Part shown: in pieces, positions 20,278-30,666 of the stretch
Layout of the letters: every line of letters starts with the position of its first letter
Position numbering within the stretch: the stretch's first letter is position 1
Source: Gracilaria domingensis
Taxonomy: Eukaryota > Rhodophyta > Florideophyceae > Gracilariales > Gracilariaceae
Reading direction: 5' to 3'
Length of the DNA: 64,000 nucleotides
Assembly: GCA_022539475.1 (NCBI GenBank)
Contig: VCMS01000022.1
Coordinates: 537,503 to 601,502 of the forward strand
Translations under genes and position numbers: made by a program
Notes under the pieces: generated by a model
What the model was told of the DNA's origin: nothing
Seen by the model: the letters and a program-made list of their open reading frames with translations, nothing else
The model's database searches: none

Positions 20278-20325
20278 AATTGGCATTGCAATTGTCATTG
20301 CAATTGACGTTGCAATTGATGATGT
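20278..20325 (+). repeat. 12-bp tandem repeat, four degenerate copies
   Basis: Units begin at 20278, 20290, 20302 and 20314, each starting AATTG (for example AATTGTCATTGC). Confidence 0.8.
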
Positions 20326-20635
20326 TCAAATACACACGGTTTCGGAGACTCGAGAGAATGTCAGTACTACTGACGCAGTAGGTGTTCTGTATCCGGTGCT
20401 TACAACCGATAGGCAAACTTGTCAACGAGGTCACGTGGTGACCCATGGAATAACAAATGAATCGAAGGCATAGTATCTTTCTCGTAACCAGGCGAAGCAT
20501 CTCACGATCATGATCATGATATTGGTCCGTCGCACAGACCGATCGATATTGATATGACGACAGATTTCGAGAGTCATCCTTGGGCTTTTTCGCCACAGGA
20601 TTTCGTAGTGGACAGAAATAGTCTATTCTCAAGAG

Positions 20636-20643
20636 TATAAATG
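20636..20643 (+). promoter_or_regulatory. TATA box for the 20729 gene
   Basis: TATAAATG lies 93 bp before the ATG in otherwise ordinary sequence. Confidence 0.5.
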
Positions 20644-20728
20644 GAAACCAACATTCTTCCATGCACTTCATCTCTGCCGCTGTCTGTTCAAACTTTACAA
20701 ATCTTTGCCTGCTGTACGGGATCAAAAT

Positions 20729-21076
20729 ATGGATGAGACACAAGGAAAGCCAAACTATACGGAGTTCCATGTCAATGATGGGAACTACGATTGTGAAGCC
20801 TGTAAGGCTGATTCTTGCGGAGGAGCCATCTGGTGCCCAGAACGAATGGATTTTCAACTGGATGAGAAGCCAGAGGATAGGAGAATGTTGTTTCTTATGG
20901 CAGGAGTGCTTGCCGGTTTGCTTTTGAATGTGCTGGGCTTGTTGCTTGCGTTTCTGAATTGTATCAGCCTAACCACAAAGCGAAGATTGTACTTTGTGGT
21001 TGGAGTTGTACTTGGGACTCTCGCACAGATTGGTGCGGTGCTAGGGATTTTCATAGCGGTTCACGTTATTGAGTAG
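20729..21076 (+). CDS. Small Cys-containing protein with C-terminal two-TM hairpin
   Basis: The 115-residue product starts MDETQGKPNYTEF. The N-terminal ~45 residues contain four Cys (CEACKADSCGG and IWCPE), suggesting a small metal or disulfide knuckle. After a charged DEKPEDRRM stretch come two TM helices (MAGVLAGLLLNVLGLLLAF, then FVVGVVLGTLAQIGAVLGIF) joined by a turn with TTKRR. The second helix has the same V-x-G-V-x-x-G start as the 12714 product, supporting a shared family. No known function. The ATG at 20729 is the first in frame after the TATA box. Confidence 0.6.
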   Translation: MDETQGKPNYTEFHVNDGNYDCEACKADSCGGAIWCPERMDFQLDEKPEDRRMLFLMAGVLAGLLLNVLGLLLAFLNCISLTTKRRLYFVVGVVLGTLAQIGAVLGIFIAVHVIE

Positions 21077-21978
21077 TTGTGACGTCTGAATGGTGTCTTT
21101 GAAGGAAGTTTTGATGGCTGGTGTTTCCGGCTCTGTTCCACTCGAAACGATTGCAGGTATGTTCAATGCTCGCTCATTCCGAAGAGCACGAAAGTACAGG
21201 AGATTTCCTTACACGAACAGATCCCTCTTCAACATGCGAAGGGCTCTAGCTTCTTCGACAGCAGAACCTTTTTGAACGATTTGAATGGTAATGATCGTAA
21301 TAGAAGTCCTGCGCTTATGGAGAATCCTCATGTCTTCATGAAGAAAAGTTATTTGATACTTACCAGCCGGAATATATTTCTAGTACTCCATCCACTTTAT
21401 CCAAAAAGAAAATAAGAACGTTCCTATTCATACTCTGCCTATATTGTACTTCTCTGCTCTAATAGACACTGATGGTCATCAGAAGGTGCGTGCAGTTCTT
21501 CGCGATGATTCTATCTGGAATGTATGAACTTTGAGGGTTTTGGGCTTCTGCTAAGAGGTCGTTCTCAACGCTTGAAGCCTACAGCCTACAGGCTTTCGCG
21601 AGTTGAAGATAACCTTCTCACTTCCGCATCTCTCTCTCTCTCTCTGTCTCTTTTGCAGTTTCAATAGCTTTTCTGTTCAAAGAAACATTCTCCCATTATA
21701 ATGTATTGTGAACTACTATTCAAAGCATTTCTGATTAAGAACTTCTAGGATAACTGTGAATGTATTCAGCACTCGGACAAGCTCAAGAGAGAATGATAAC
21801 TCTCGCGTTGAAGATAAGTGTCTTGGGATACCCATTGTGCGGTCGCCATTTGGAGGCGAGCGACAGCAGGCTGGCTAGAACACGAGGGTTGCTGGTAGTT
21901 GCCGGAAATGGAAGGAGGTTCGTTCTTCTTCTTTAATGCGGACATTAGTCCTCAATTACAGGACTAAAGTAAAACTAT
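21077..21978. other. Intergenic region
   Basis: About 900 bp with no convincing gene. A TC dinucleotide microsatellite is at about 21632-21650. The duplicated CCTACAGCCTACAGG is near 21580. Confidence 0.45.
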
Positions 21979-22333
21979 CTACAGATAGTTTTCTCTCGCC
22001 AAGAAGGCTAAGAACTGATGAGGGTGTTCTCCGATCAAAGTTTGCAAATCTAGATCGCGTTGTTTAGCTATAGCAGGGATCGTGTGTCTCCGGGATGCGT
22101 TCGTCAAAGGGCAACGTTGAACAAAGTGATCAGCGCTTTCCTTAACATTTAGGCTGCATTCGCATCTCATCGTCTTCTTCTCCATATATGAGGCTACAGG
22201 ATGAAGAAAAGAGACATGGCCGGTGTAAAATTGCGCCAGTAGAACTTCTGCCTTGCGAGCTCTAGCAGAGTTTTCTATAAACCCTGGTATCGTTGGTAGG
22301 ATGTATTTGGCCTTCGAAGAGACGGAAGGAGGT
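21979..22333 (-). pseudogene. Fragment of a non-LTR (LINE) retrotransposon C-terminus
   Basis: On the minus strand one frame reads, from about 22333 to the stop at 21979, a segment containing AEVLLAQFYTGHVSFLHP, then CECSLNVKESADHFVQRCP, then FLAFLARENYL. The pattern of a reverse-transcriptase/RNase H tail (L-x-x-F/L-x-T-G-H, then C-x-C..E-x-x-x-H-x-x-x-x-C-P) is characteristic of the 3' end of many LINE-type second ORFs. No start and no upstream reverse-transcriptase core are present, so this is a truncated, presumably inactive remnant. 5' truncation is the normal fate of such elements. Confidence 0.6.
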
Positions 22334-23038
22334 CCCCTTTTTGGGTTTAGTAGTGACCATTTTCGGCACTGTCGTATCGAAATGAGGACACCTCTAAAAT
22401 TAGTGAACGCGGATCAGTGGCACAGACTAGGATATGTATCACATGCCGAAACTTTTATGCTACAGTTGATGAATTCGTTCGATATCTCTGTTCCGTGCTG
22501 CCAATCACCTCTCTCCTCTCTCAAGCACCAAACTCATGACTTGTATCGTTCCACGTTTGTCTCTAGAAGAGTTAGTTGAACCGCACCTACCACCATCAAG
22601 CCCTTCGACACGTTCTCGTAGACCAATCGAATCTGATACAGTCGATACTCATCAACGCAATTCGCCAGTATCACTCAACGAAGCACGGGAAGCACCACAA
22701 GTACAGGTTTTCGCACGACCATCACATACCGACGGTACCCCAAGCACTTCCTCCTCTCCTCGAAGCTCTATTAAGAATACATTCGACAAACCAACTCCTT
22801 CAGAAACTCAAAACGATCTCGAATCTCAACAATGTACAGATGGAACGGAACAAAACTAGAACCCATGGTATATGTATGATCTGCTGCATTCTGAGAGTGT
22901 CGCTAGCTAACTAGTATAAACATACATCATCTTCGACTACGAGTAGGCTAATCCAAGCTAGCGGCGTATACGAATCAACTCTCTCAAGCAAATCAGAACC
23001 TTTTTCTGTTTCCAATAAGCCACAGCTGGTTACTTAGT
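22334..23038. other. Intergenic region
   Basis: About 700 bp. Short plus-strand frames (22253-22579 and 22536-22859) are open but show no recognisable protein features. I regard it as non-coding. Confidence 0.4.
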
Positions 23039-24082
23039 TCAGCAATAAAAAGCGTGCCAAAGAGCATCACGGATAATGTCATACAATGCCATTGACTGAA
23101 TGAAAGTCCGCAAGTGGTCTGCACCCTCGATCGCTTTGAATTGGAATCCACCCCCAGTTGACTTCATCACATTCTTTACAATCTGACCAGAGGCGTTTGC
23201 AAGAGAGAATGGCAGTATGTCGTCCTCCGTGCCATGAACCATAGTAACAGTATACTCGCGTTTTTCAGAGTTGTATGCCTTAAGATCTGGTTTCACGTAA
23301 TCACCAGCTCGTGGTAAGACCCCTGACATGGCAATGACCCCGGCTAGAGGTAGATCAGTTGCCATGGCCACTTCCAGTGCCGCGACTGCTCCTAAAGAAT
23401 GCCCCATGAGAACCACCTGGTTGACAGGGATCGAAAGCTTGCAATATTGTGCGCGAACAATGAGCTCAATGAGTTCCGCGGTTCGATAAAGCCCGAGACG
23501 ATCTACTTGGCTACTATCATTGCACGTCGGCGGTAGCGGAGAGTCTGTCGGAATACTGAGAATGTCAAACCAAGCCCTCCCTGTCCTTACAGGAGGAGTT
23601 ATAATTTCGGCAGCGGTGATTCTACGCAACGGTGCAAGAGGGTGTTCAACTTGTAAAGTGGATACTAGTTCCGGATCGCTTGCCAAAAGAGTTGAGAAGA
23701 AGGGTAGAAAATTACCCAAGTCCTCTCGACGTTGTAGACCATGCATGAAAACGATAACGAGGCGCGGCTCTTTAGGGGGAACAAGTGTGAGGGCTTCCTC
23801 GGAGCACAGCAGTGTGTGGTTTGTCCTGGGCAGTTTAGCGTCACATTTTGCGCCGAAGGTGTCTATGAAACGAGTAAATTCTTCTTCCTTGATGCCTTGT
23901 TCGCTTTCAGGCAGTATTGAGCTTTCAAAGTAGGTGGTTTGCCACGCCGACCTTCTCAATAGAAGACTCTCACAAGGAAAATACGTTTGGAGAAGAGCGG
24001 TTTTGGACAGGGACAAATGGGAAGAGGCGCAGCCGAAGTGGATTAATGCTAATACCGCGAGGAACAAGAGTAAGAGCTTCAT
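23039..24082 (-). CDS. Secreted alpha/beta hydrolase, acyl-protein thioesterase/carboxylesterase-like
   Basis: The 347-residue product begins MKLLLLFLAVLALIHFG, a typical signal peptide. The hydrolase fold shows the oxyanion strand VIVFMHGLQRREDLGNF, the WFDI element seen in acyl-protein thioesterases, the nucleophile elbow GHSLG (S229), an acidic residue at D287/D288 in HGTEDDILPF, and a His at H323 in GADH. These are consistent with an Abhydrolase_2 (APT/carboxylesterase) Ser-Asp-His triad. Cytosolic APTs remove palmitate from proteins. A signal peptide and a ~100-residue N-terminal insertion make a secreted or vacuolar esterase more likely here. Several NxT/NxS sites (NHT, NDS, NAS) fit secretion. 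The ATG at 24082 is chosen for the signal peptide. Confidence 0.75.
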   Translation of the reverse strand: MKLLLLFLAVLALIHFGCASSHLSLSKTALLQTYFPCESLLLRRSAWQTTYFESSILPESEQGIKEEEFTRFIDTFGAKCDAKLPRTNHTLLCSEEALTLVPPKEPRLVIVFMHGLQRREDLGNFLPFFSTLLASDPELVSTLQVEHPLAPLRRITAAEIITPPVRTGRAWFDILSIPTDSPLPPTCNDSSQVDRLGLYRTAELIELIVRAQYCKLSIPVNQVVLMGHSLGAVAALEVAMATDLPLAGVIAMSGVLPRAGDYVKPDLKAYNSEKREYTVTMVHGTEDDILPFSLANASGQIVKNVMKSTGGGFQFKAIEGADHLRTFIQSMALYDIIRDALWHAFYC

Positions 24083-25207
24083 AGTCTCGATATCCGAGAT
24101 AGTCTCGCAGCGTGCCAACAGGGGACTTCATCGCGCAAGAAAGACGACGCCACTCAGGGGTCACCACTCTTTTGGCTGAAACATGAGCGGTGCGCTAATT
24201 ATGAGATGACTCGTTCTTTACAATGAGTCGAGCTCGTCTCGAGACAGCGTGAATCGTAGTGAGTCGAGAGGTGAAGTTAAACCAAAAACGCTAGGGAAGG
24301 GTTACCGTCGGTACATGTAGTCGTACCAGCCAATCGATCCTGTGTCTTGCCTTGTCGCAAATCCTTGTCATGGATCAGAATGTCTCTTTGTACCATCCGG
24401 CTGTTTCGCGGTGAGCACACTTCCTAAAACAATTTTGTACTCCATTACCCTTGCTTTTGGCATTCCCTTTATATTTTGCAGAAAGACACACACCACAGCA
24501 TAGCGACAATTTCTTTTCCCCCAGAATGTGTATGTGACACAGGTTGCGGAGTAGAGTGAACAACGAAAAACGACGAGCTCCTTTCTTTCCCAAAAGGCGG
24601 TTCTTCAGGTTTCAAAGCGCGGCCAGTTTGACCGCTCAACGTTCTTGAAGAAACCGTTTCTTGGTTTCGAGGAGGTTATTCCTCTCTCACAGGTGTTCTG
24701 ACCTAGGGGACGGCCCCTCATCTGACAGAATCCTGTCGTTTCGTCAAAACGCATTTGTTCAGGTTACGCACTCTGGGACTGGACCCAGGGCCTGCAAGCC
24801 TGCGAGCTCGCCGTCGTGGTAGCAAGCGTTTTGATCAGGTTTTGATATGTGCACGTAAACAGGCTTAGGCTCACCAGTGCCTTTTTTTTAAAACAAAACT
24901 ACCAATTTGCCAAAGAAACAAGATGTTGATCACCGATCAGCACCGTAGTTATAAGTTGGAGGGGAGAGCAATCTCAATTGACTGATCTTACTACAGTAGT
25001 TTGCTCGGTAACTTGTGGTGAAACCCAGGGGCCTCGTGGAGAGTGTTGTCTTTGTCCTATACTCAGGCGCGGCTCTCCGATTTCACTCGTTTCGGCGTGC
25101 CAGCCGCGGTTTTTACAGATCAGACTGCTTGTTCTGTATGTGCAAGAATCCTCGAACAGCATTGTTGCCGCACTAAAACGTATTTTTTCTCAGATTGAAA
25201 GCATTGA
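24083..25207. other. Intergenic region
   Basis: About 1.1 kb without a convincing gene. A T-arm-like hairpin (CTGGG...CCCAG on the minus strand) near 24770-24785 suggested a tRNA but does not fold as one. Confidence 0.45.
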
Positions 25208-28019
25208 ATGCAGATGAGTCCGTCAACCGCATCAACTCTTCGACAGAGAAGGCGCCCTAAGCAAGAAGAAAGCTCTGTCGTTTCTGGTGAAAATGTTGAT
25301 CAGAGTCAGTCAAACATCAGGGAAGGAGTATCGGTTGGAAGAAAGACTACTGCTCCCCGGCCTGAATATTGGACTCTGCTTAGTGGGCTTGCTGGTGGAG
25401 TCCTTATCACAGTTGGACTTCTGCTACTGTTGAACTATGGTGTTCGACAGTTAAACGATGATGATTCTTTGCTTAATACTAGCAGAGCTGTAGAGCATAT
25501 TCGGATTATTGCGAAGAAACGCAGATATGTCGGCACAAAGTCATTGGAAGATTCTCTCCAATATATCGAAAGAGAGATTGTCAAGATGAGGCCTCTAGCA
25601 GAGAGAAATAGCATGCGACTCGACGTTCATACTTTTCGCTCGGGGCCGGCAAGCTTTGCCACCTCTGTAGGGAAGCGGTACTTCATAAACTCATATGACG
25701 ACCTCCCGAGCGTTGTCGCACGGCTGAGACCATCAAACCTGGGAGAAGACACAAAAGAAAAGGCGCTATTGATTAATGCCCATGTTGACTCAGCGATTGG
25801 TGCGTTTGGAGCGAACGATAATATCCTCGGGGTGGGCACTACTATGGAACTTATCAGAAGTCTTGCACGCATGGAAACTTCTGCCAACGCATTGAAAAGA
25901 CCCGTAGTTTTCTTGTTCAATGGTGCTGAAGAAGCTGTTCTCATGGCTGCTCACAGTTTTGTAACACAACATCCATGGGCACCAACAATACAGGCTCATA
26001 TCAATATTGAGTCGCTGGGATCGGGAGATTCGTATTTCTTGTTTCGATTGGGTCCAAACAACCCATGGCTTGCGAAAGCGTATGCGAGAGCAGTTTCGGT
26101 GCCTTCGGCCTCTGTCACGGCAACTGACATTTTTAGCTCAAAGGTAAGACAACGTGCATTTCTCACATGTCCTAGACTCAGAAATTATCAATGTCGTGAT
26201 ACTAACAAGATCATTTTATACATATGCGCAGATGATACCCGCAGAGACGGATTACCGAGTCTTTGACGAGTTCGGAGGGATTCCTGGCTATGATTTTGTC
26301 ATCTTGGACAATGGATACATTTATCACACAGATTATGATAGTGTGGACAACATCGACATTAATGCTGTGAAGCACGGTGGTTTCTTGTTTCGCGAGCTCA
26401 CTCTCGAATTGGCGGGTAAGAGTGACGCCATAGGCGCATTTCTGAATGGTAATGAAGGACCTTCAAGACTTCAGCGATTGGTTTCTCGTCTACAGCTATG
26501 GGCACACTTCTTCAAAACGGAAAAAGATCCCAGCGACCTTAAAGTCACGTTCTTTGATCTTCTAAACAAATTTACAATAGCGTACGATGAAATTGACGCA
26601 TGGGTAATTAACAGCCTTGTGCTGTTTGCCACCGCAGCTATATGGGCGGTGAAGATCACTGGAATGGGGTTTCGCAGTTTTCTAAGATGCATATGGATGA
26701 CTTTGGTTTTGTTGACCACTTTACCAGCGTCCCTTGCGAGTGGTTCTTTCGCCGCCCTTGTGTACAGCAAGGGCCTAGATGCAAGTTTGGTTTGGTACGG
26801 GTCTTGGCAGAAATGTTTTGTCTTGTACGCAGCGCCTACCTTTTTCGGAACATTAACAGCATTGCAGGTTATGTTGCCACGACGTGTTTCAGTGCATAGT
26901 TATGATGAAATGCTTTTTGCATTGACTTTGCTCTACGTTGGCGTCACAATACTGTTTATGAAAATCAACGTAATGAGCAGCTATATTCCTATGGTTCTTA
27001 CCTTAGCGGCTAATGTTTGTGCCATTGAAGGTTCGGCGGTTCATCCCGTGTTACGACATCTTCAACTGATGCTTGTGAATGGAATTATTGGTACCAAGCA
27101 GCTCAAGTACTCGCTAGTGAGTACGCTCCCGCTCCTCGGCAGAATTCGAAGCACTGCGGTACCACATGACCTAATCGCTTCGGTAATTGTTGGAGTTCTG
27201 GCTTTAATTCATTTCATTTGGGCAGCACTACCACTTCTTTCGCACTACGCGTTGTCACTTCGGAGGCTGCAGGTCCTAACATTCGCGGCATGCTTTGGAA
27301 CAGCACTGATGGTATTCGGTGCTTCCGGCAAACTCTCAAATTCGTATGGCAGCCAGTATTCAAAGCATTCACCAAAACGAATTTGGGCAAATCACTTCTA
27401 TTCTCCCCAGCTTGAACCGAAGTCTGTCCTGTGGTTAGCAGCGTGGGATCCAGTGAGTCTTAAATTAGACAGGATATTGGGTCAAGTCGAAGGATCTGCT
27501 CTGCACAAAGAAATTTCACCCATTCCTGAATGGGGAAGTATGGGCAGTACACCATTCGAATCATTTCGGGCCTTCCGAGCGTTTTTGCAAGAGGTACATG
27601 TTTTTGAAGCGGATAATCGCCCAGACTTGACTCTTCCAAGCGTCACAGTGGCAGCAGAGGAAAGAATTGAGTTTGGTTGGAATATTACTGTGTCTGTCGA
27701 AGCTCCTGATTCTCATGGAATTGCTGTGAGAATTATGGTGGGAGATGATACTCCGATAAAATCTTGGTCCTTTGCTGCGAGACTTCAAAAGACTGATGAG
27801 GGTGCATGGGTTCATCATGCGGGCTCCCCATATCTAAAGTTTTGGATGGTTGTTGGTGAGACTTCCGTTGGATCAGAAGAACGAGCAAAGGTTCCAGCAA
27901 GTGTAACGTGTTGCAGATTGGGAACCTCTCGGAGTCCGGACGTTCTGAAGAAGTTGAAGTTCGAAAGCTGGGAAGCAGCAGTTACTACAGTGTCGACTGG
28001 TTTAGAAGTTGAGCTCTAA
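25208..28019 (+). CDS. ERMP1/Fxna-like ER-membrane M28 peptidase (two exons)
   Basis: Join 25208..26143 and 26232..28019 gives 907 residues. After a polar N-terminus is one TM helix (residues ~60-80), then an M28 aminopeptidase domain. Metal-ligand positions are seen: H192-V-D, D204 in GANDN, E241-E242 in NGAEEAV, E268 in NIESLGSGD, and a late His in YIYHTDYD. Then follow eight or nine TM helices and a lumenal C-terminal domain. This is the order of ERMP1/Felix-ina, an ER-resident zinc peptidase of the secretory pathway. The exon junction falls inside the conserved D-I-F-x-S to I-P-A-E-T-D-Y segment, which confirms the splice. The ATG at 25208 starts the frame; another Met follows two codons later. 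Confidence 0.88.
26144..26231 (+). other. Spliceosomal intron of the ERMP1-like gene
   Basis: An 88-nt GT-AG intron: donor AAG|GTAAGA, perfect TACTAAC branch site at 26200-26206, acceptor GCGCAG|ATG. It is phase 0. Removal rejoins conserved M28 sequence, while read-through would terminate after about 40 codons. Confidence 0.9.
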
Positions 28020-28417
28020 TTTCTTGTGTACTAATACTGTAGATGGCTTCGATTGTATCGTTTTGAAAGACATGGTGCTCCCCACAAAGATACAGATTAT
28101 GATATCCTGTGGCTTTGTCTATCGAACTTGAGACCACAGCGTACGACTAAATCCGTACAAACCTGAATACCATCGCGCAAGTATAGTCATCCACTATCCA
28201 CTGAGAAAACTCTTCCCAACATATTATCCCATACTGAGATGGAATGGTAGCAACTTCGGAAAGCTTAAAGGGGAGATATTCGCCGGCATAGAAGACGTTC
28301 GTCTGTGAAGCCGAGGGCGGCAAACCGATCAAACGTGACAAATAAGAATCAATTCTATATATCGAGCTAGTTTACTTAGATTGCATTACCTACCAAGTAA
28401 AGGGATGCTGTGGAAGT
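28020..28417. other. Convergent intergenic region
   Basis: About 400 bp between convergent stops. No gene or repeat seen; likely both 3' UTRs. Confidence 0.45.
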
Positions 28418-29416
28418 TCATACTGCGTTGTTCTGCAGCGACTTCTGCATGCGATTCCTGATCTTTTCAATCTTGGCAAGAACCCTTTCCCGGGCATCCT
28501 GACATTTCATACGTTTCTCTCGGATCTCCTTTAGAACACCGGACGACTTGTTTCTCTTGTTCTTGCCGCGCTTCGCTGCCTTTCCGGCATTCTTTGCCGC
28601 CTCCTTGCGCACTTCCTTTAGCTTTTTAATATCCTCTTCGAGTTTCTTGCACACAACACAATTTCGTTTCTCATCCTTCGCCTTTGCATTCTCCTTCTCT
28701 AATTCATCCTCGACCTTCCTACCCTCTTTATCAGCATCTGTGGCCATTTTTGTCATGCTGGCTGTTTCTACGCTCGCTTTGAACGCTTCATCTCCTTCCA
28801 GACTGACGTTCAACGCTCTGCGCACACAGTCCATGGCCACATCCCTCACGATTTGAATATCGTCGTATACTTCCTTTTCTTCTTCAGCTGTGATCTCATC
28901 ACGAATCTCATCCAGAGACCCCAGCGCATTGTTAACTAGCATCAAATCATTGTAGGCTTCCATCACCAAGTTTTGTGCTTCAGAAGTCTGAATTGTAGCA
29001 TCGTTGTTTGAAACATGGGCATCGGTTCTAGCATTCAAAGCCGCTTCTGCCGTATCCAGAAACGATTCAAAAGACGTGCATGATCCAGCTCCAGGAGTAA
29101 GATGGCATCCGAATGGGGTGAGCTCACTCGGAATTGTGTTCTCCACGGCGGTATAAACTGCACAGCTTGACCTTTTGCACATCTCATATCCTAGACAATC
29201 GCATTTGTAAGACGCTTGGCACACACCGAGCAGGCACGATCCATCGCCTTGATACTTCAAACAAGTGCCAGACGCTTCAGATTGTGAGCACGGACAAGAA
29301 TCATCGCTTATGACGCATTCCGATGGTTTGACAGACTGCGCGGTAGTATGAGCAAACAGGGACCATAAGGCGAGGATACCAACGCACAGAACCAGCATTG
29401 AACGGGAACATTTCAT
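28418..29416 (-). CDS. Secreted Cys-rich N-domain plus coiled-coil protein, copy A
   Basis: The 332-residue product has a signal peptide (MKCSRSMLVLCVGILALW, cleavage near AHTTAQS). A compact Cys-rich domain follows (residues ~30-120), with twelve or more Cys in motifs such as SCPCSQSEASGTCLKYQ, GVCQASYKCDCLGYE, KRSSCAVYT and a final CHL...GSC. The rest is highly charged and helical, containing CVVCKKLEEDIKKLKE and long Lys/Glu runs typical of a coiled coil. The plus-strand copy at 30667 has the same order with near-identical N-domain motifs. No family is recognised; an extracellular matrix or mucilage structural role is only a guess. A TATA box lies at 29576-29583. Start: the ATG at 29416, which begins the signal peptide. 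Confidence 0.7.
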   Translation of the reverse strand: MKCSRSMLVLCVGILALWSLFAHTTAQSVKPSECVISDDSCPCSQSEASGTCLKYQGDGSCLLGVCQASYKCDCLGYEMCKRSSCAVYTAVENTIPSELTPFGCHLTPGAGSCTSFESFLDTAEAALNARTDAHVSNNDATIQTSEAQNLVMEAYNDLMLVNNALGSLDEIRDEITAEEEKEVYDDIQIVRDVAMDCVRRALNVSLEGDEAFKASVETASMTKMATDADKEGRKVEDELEKENAKAKDEKRNCVVCKKLEEDIKKLKEVRKEAAKNAGKAAKRGKNKRNKSSGVLKEIREKRMKCQDARERVLAKIEKIRNRMQKSLQNNAV

Positions 29417-29575
29417 CTTGAGAAGGTGTCGAAATACTGGGAAACACAAGAACTGAAAAGCAATTCGGAACAGCGGTGGTCTAGGCTTGATTGTGTTTGC
29501 GATTGACAATTCCGGGGATGAGATCTGGTCGTTTGTTGATGGCAGAGAGACGAAAGCCGTCGAGCAGTGCGGCGG

Positions 29576-29583
29576 CTTTTATA
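29576..29583 (-). promoter_or_regulatory. TATA box for copy A
   Basis: CTTTTATA on the plus strand is TATAAAAG on the minus strand, about 160 bp before the copy A ATG. Confidence 0.6.
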
Positions 29584-30513
29584 GACGTAGAGCCCAGATC
29601 CCTGCATCGCGCTGCAAAGGGATCTTCGATGGTGTTGATTCGAATTGCGGACGGACTCGTTCGGCCCATGGCGTTATAGACGGCGCGGGTCACTCGAAGT
29701 CGGGTCACTCGAAGTCGGACAGAGGTAGAAAAGGCCAGAGACAGGAACAAAGCTGCATCTGGTGAGAACTCTTGCCCAAACCACAGCTGTGACCGTTACT
29801 GAAGGTGCTCAACTTCCCGCGCATGGTAACGAGACAAAACCACTTCACCACGATGGTGACTGCAATTGAAGAACGGAAGTTGGGTGAAGCTCATCGAGCG
29901 GCGGTGTTAGGCCTGAAGGCGGGCCTGGACAAATTCCAGCTGCTGATCGCAGCGAGTCACGCCATGGCGCATTTTGTGCACGGCGTCGACCGACGTGTTC
30001 ACGAGTTATGGATCTGATGGCGAAATTTGATTTGACTTCATTCTTCGCAACGTCTGGGGCTAGCAACCTTTGTTTGTCAATGCTTGCCCCGGGCAACTTC
30101 ACTCTTTGTAATGCCGAGGGCCTCGGCCCGAGGCTGGTCGCGTAGAGAACGGTGCGCACGCAATTTAATTGAAGGAACGCTATATATCTCTGAAAGAGAG
30201 GATGTGCATTACTGCAGCGGATCAAGAGAACTTCATCCCATCATGGTGCAATGCTAGATGCAAAGCGGGCGCATTGGCGCATTCCCTGTTCCACTCACGA
30301 CGGTTCGTGACAAGGAGCATGAGGGCGTACTTGACTGGACCATGCAGCTTGTTTGCAATTGATGTCACTCTTGTGCTACCTCCGACACTAAGCCCCGACT
30401 AGCTGAGACGTAGACCACTCTAACCTCCGTGGGTCGACATCTGCACAGTTTCAATTGGAAGGAGTTCTCGGCTCCCAGCAACCAAGGCGTCCGGGAGGCG
30501 AACTCATGATGGC

Positions 30514-30521
30514 TATAAAAG
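30514..30521 (+). promoter_or_regulatory. TATA box for copy B
   Basis: TATAAAAG about 153 bp before the copy B ATG, the same octamer and nearly the same spacing as in copy A. Confidence 0.6.
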
Positions 30522-30666
30522 CGCGCACACTCATCGTACTCATTGTTTGCTTCAGCCTCTACCCCAGTCAACGCGAACAGCCGATCGATAGTTCATTGCC
30601 TCAACCGCTTCAACTCTTTTTTACCTCGCTTAACAACTCGCAGCAAGAGCCTTTAGCACAATCGTC

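Larger units (their letters stand above)
19716..20728. other. Intergenic region with a 12-bp tandem repeat and a TATA promoter
   Basis: No convincing gene. A minus-strand frame covering part of it overlaps the downstream gene and has unlike-protein content (Asn/Cys run from the repeat). It contains the 20278-20325 repeat and a TATA box at 20636. Confidence 0.45.
29417..30666. promoter_or_regulatory. Shared promoter region of the Cys-rich/coiled-coil pair
   Basis: A 1.25-kb divergent interval with a TATAAAAG on each outward strand. A duplicated GGGTCACTCGAAGTC lies at about 29688-29717. No convincing gene is inside. Confidence 0.5.

Noticed and set aside
20270-20857. 195-codon minus frame ending in an Asn/Cys repeat
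   Set aside because: It overlaps the better-supported plus gene at 20729 and its tail is translated tandem repeat.
24765-24850. tRNA-like element with a T-arm-like hairpin
   Set aside because: The T loop lacks TTC/A58 and no acceptor pairing or anticodon stem can be drawn.
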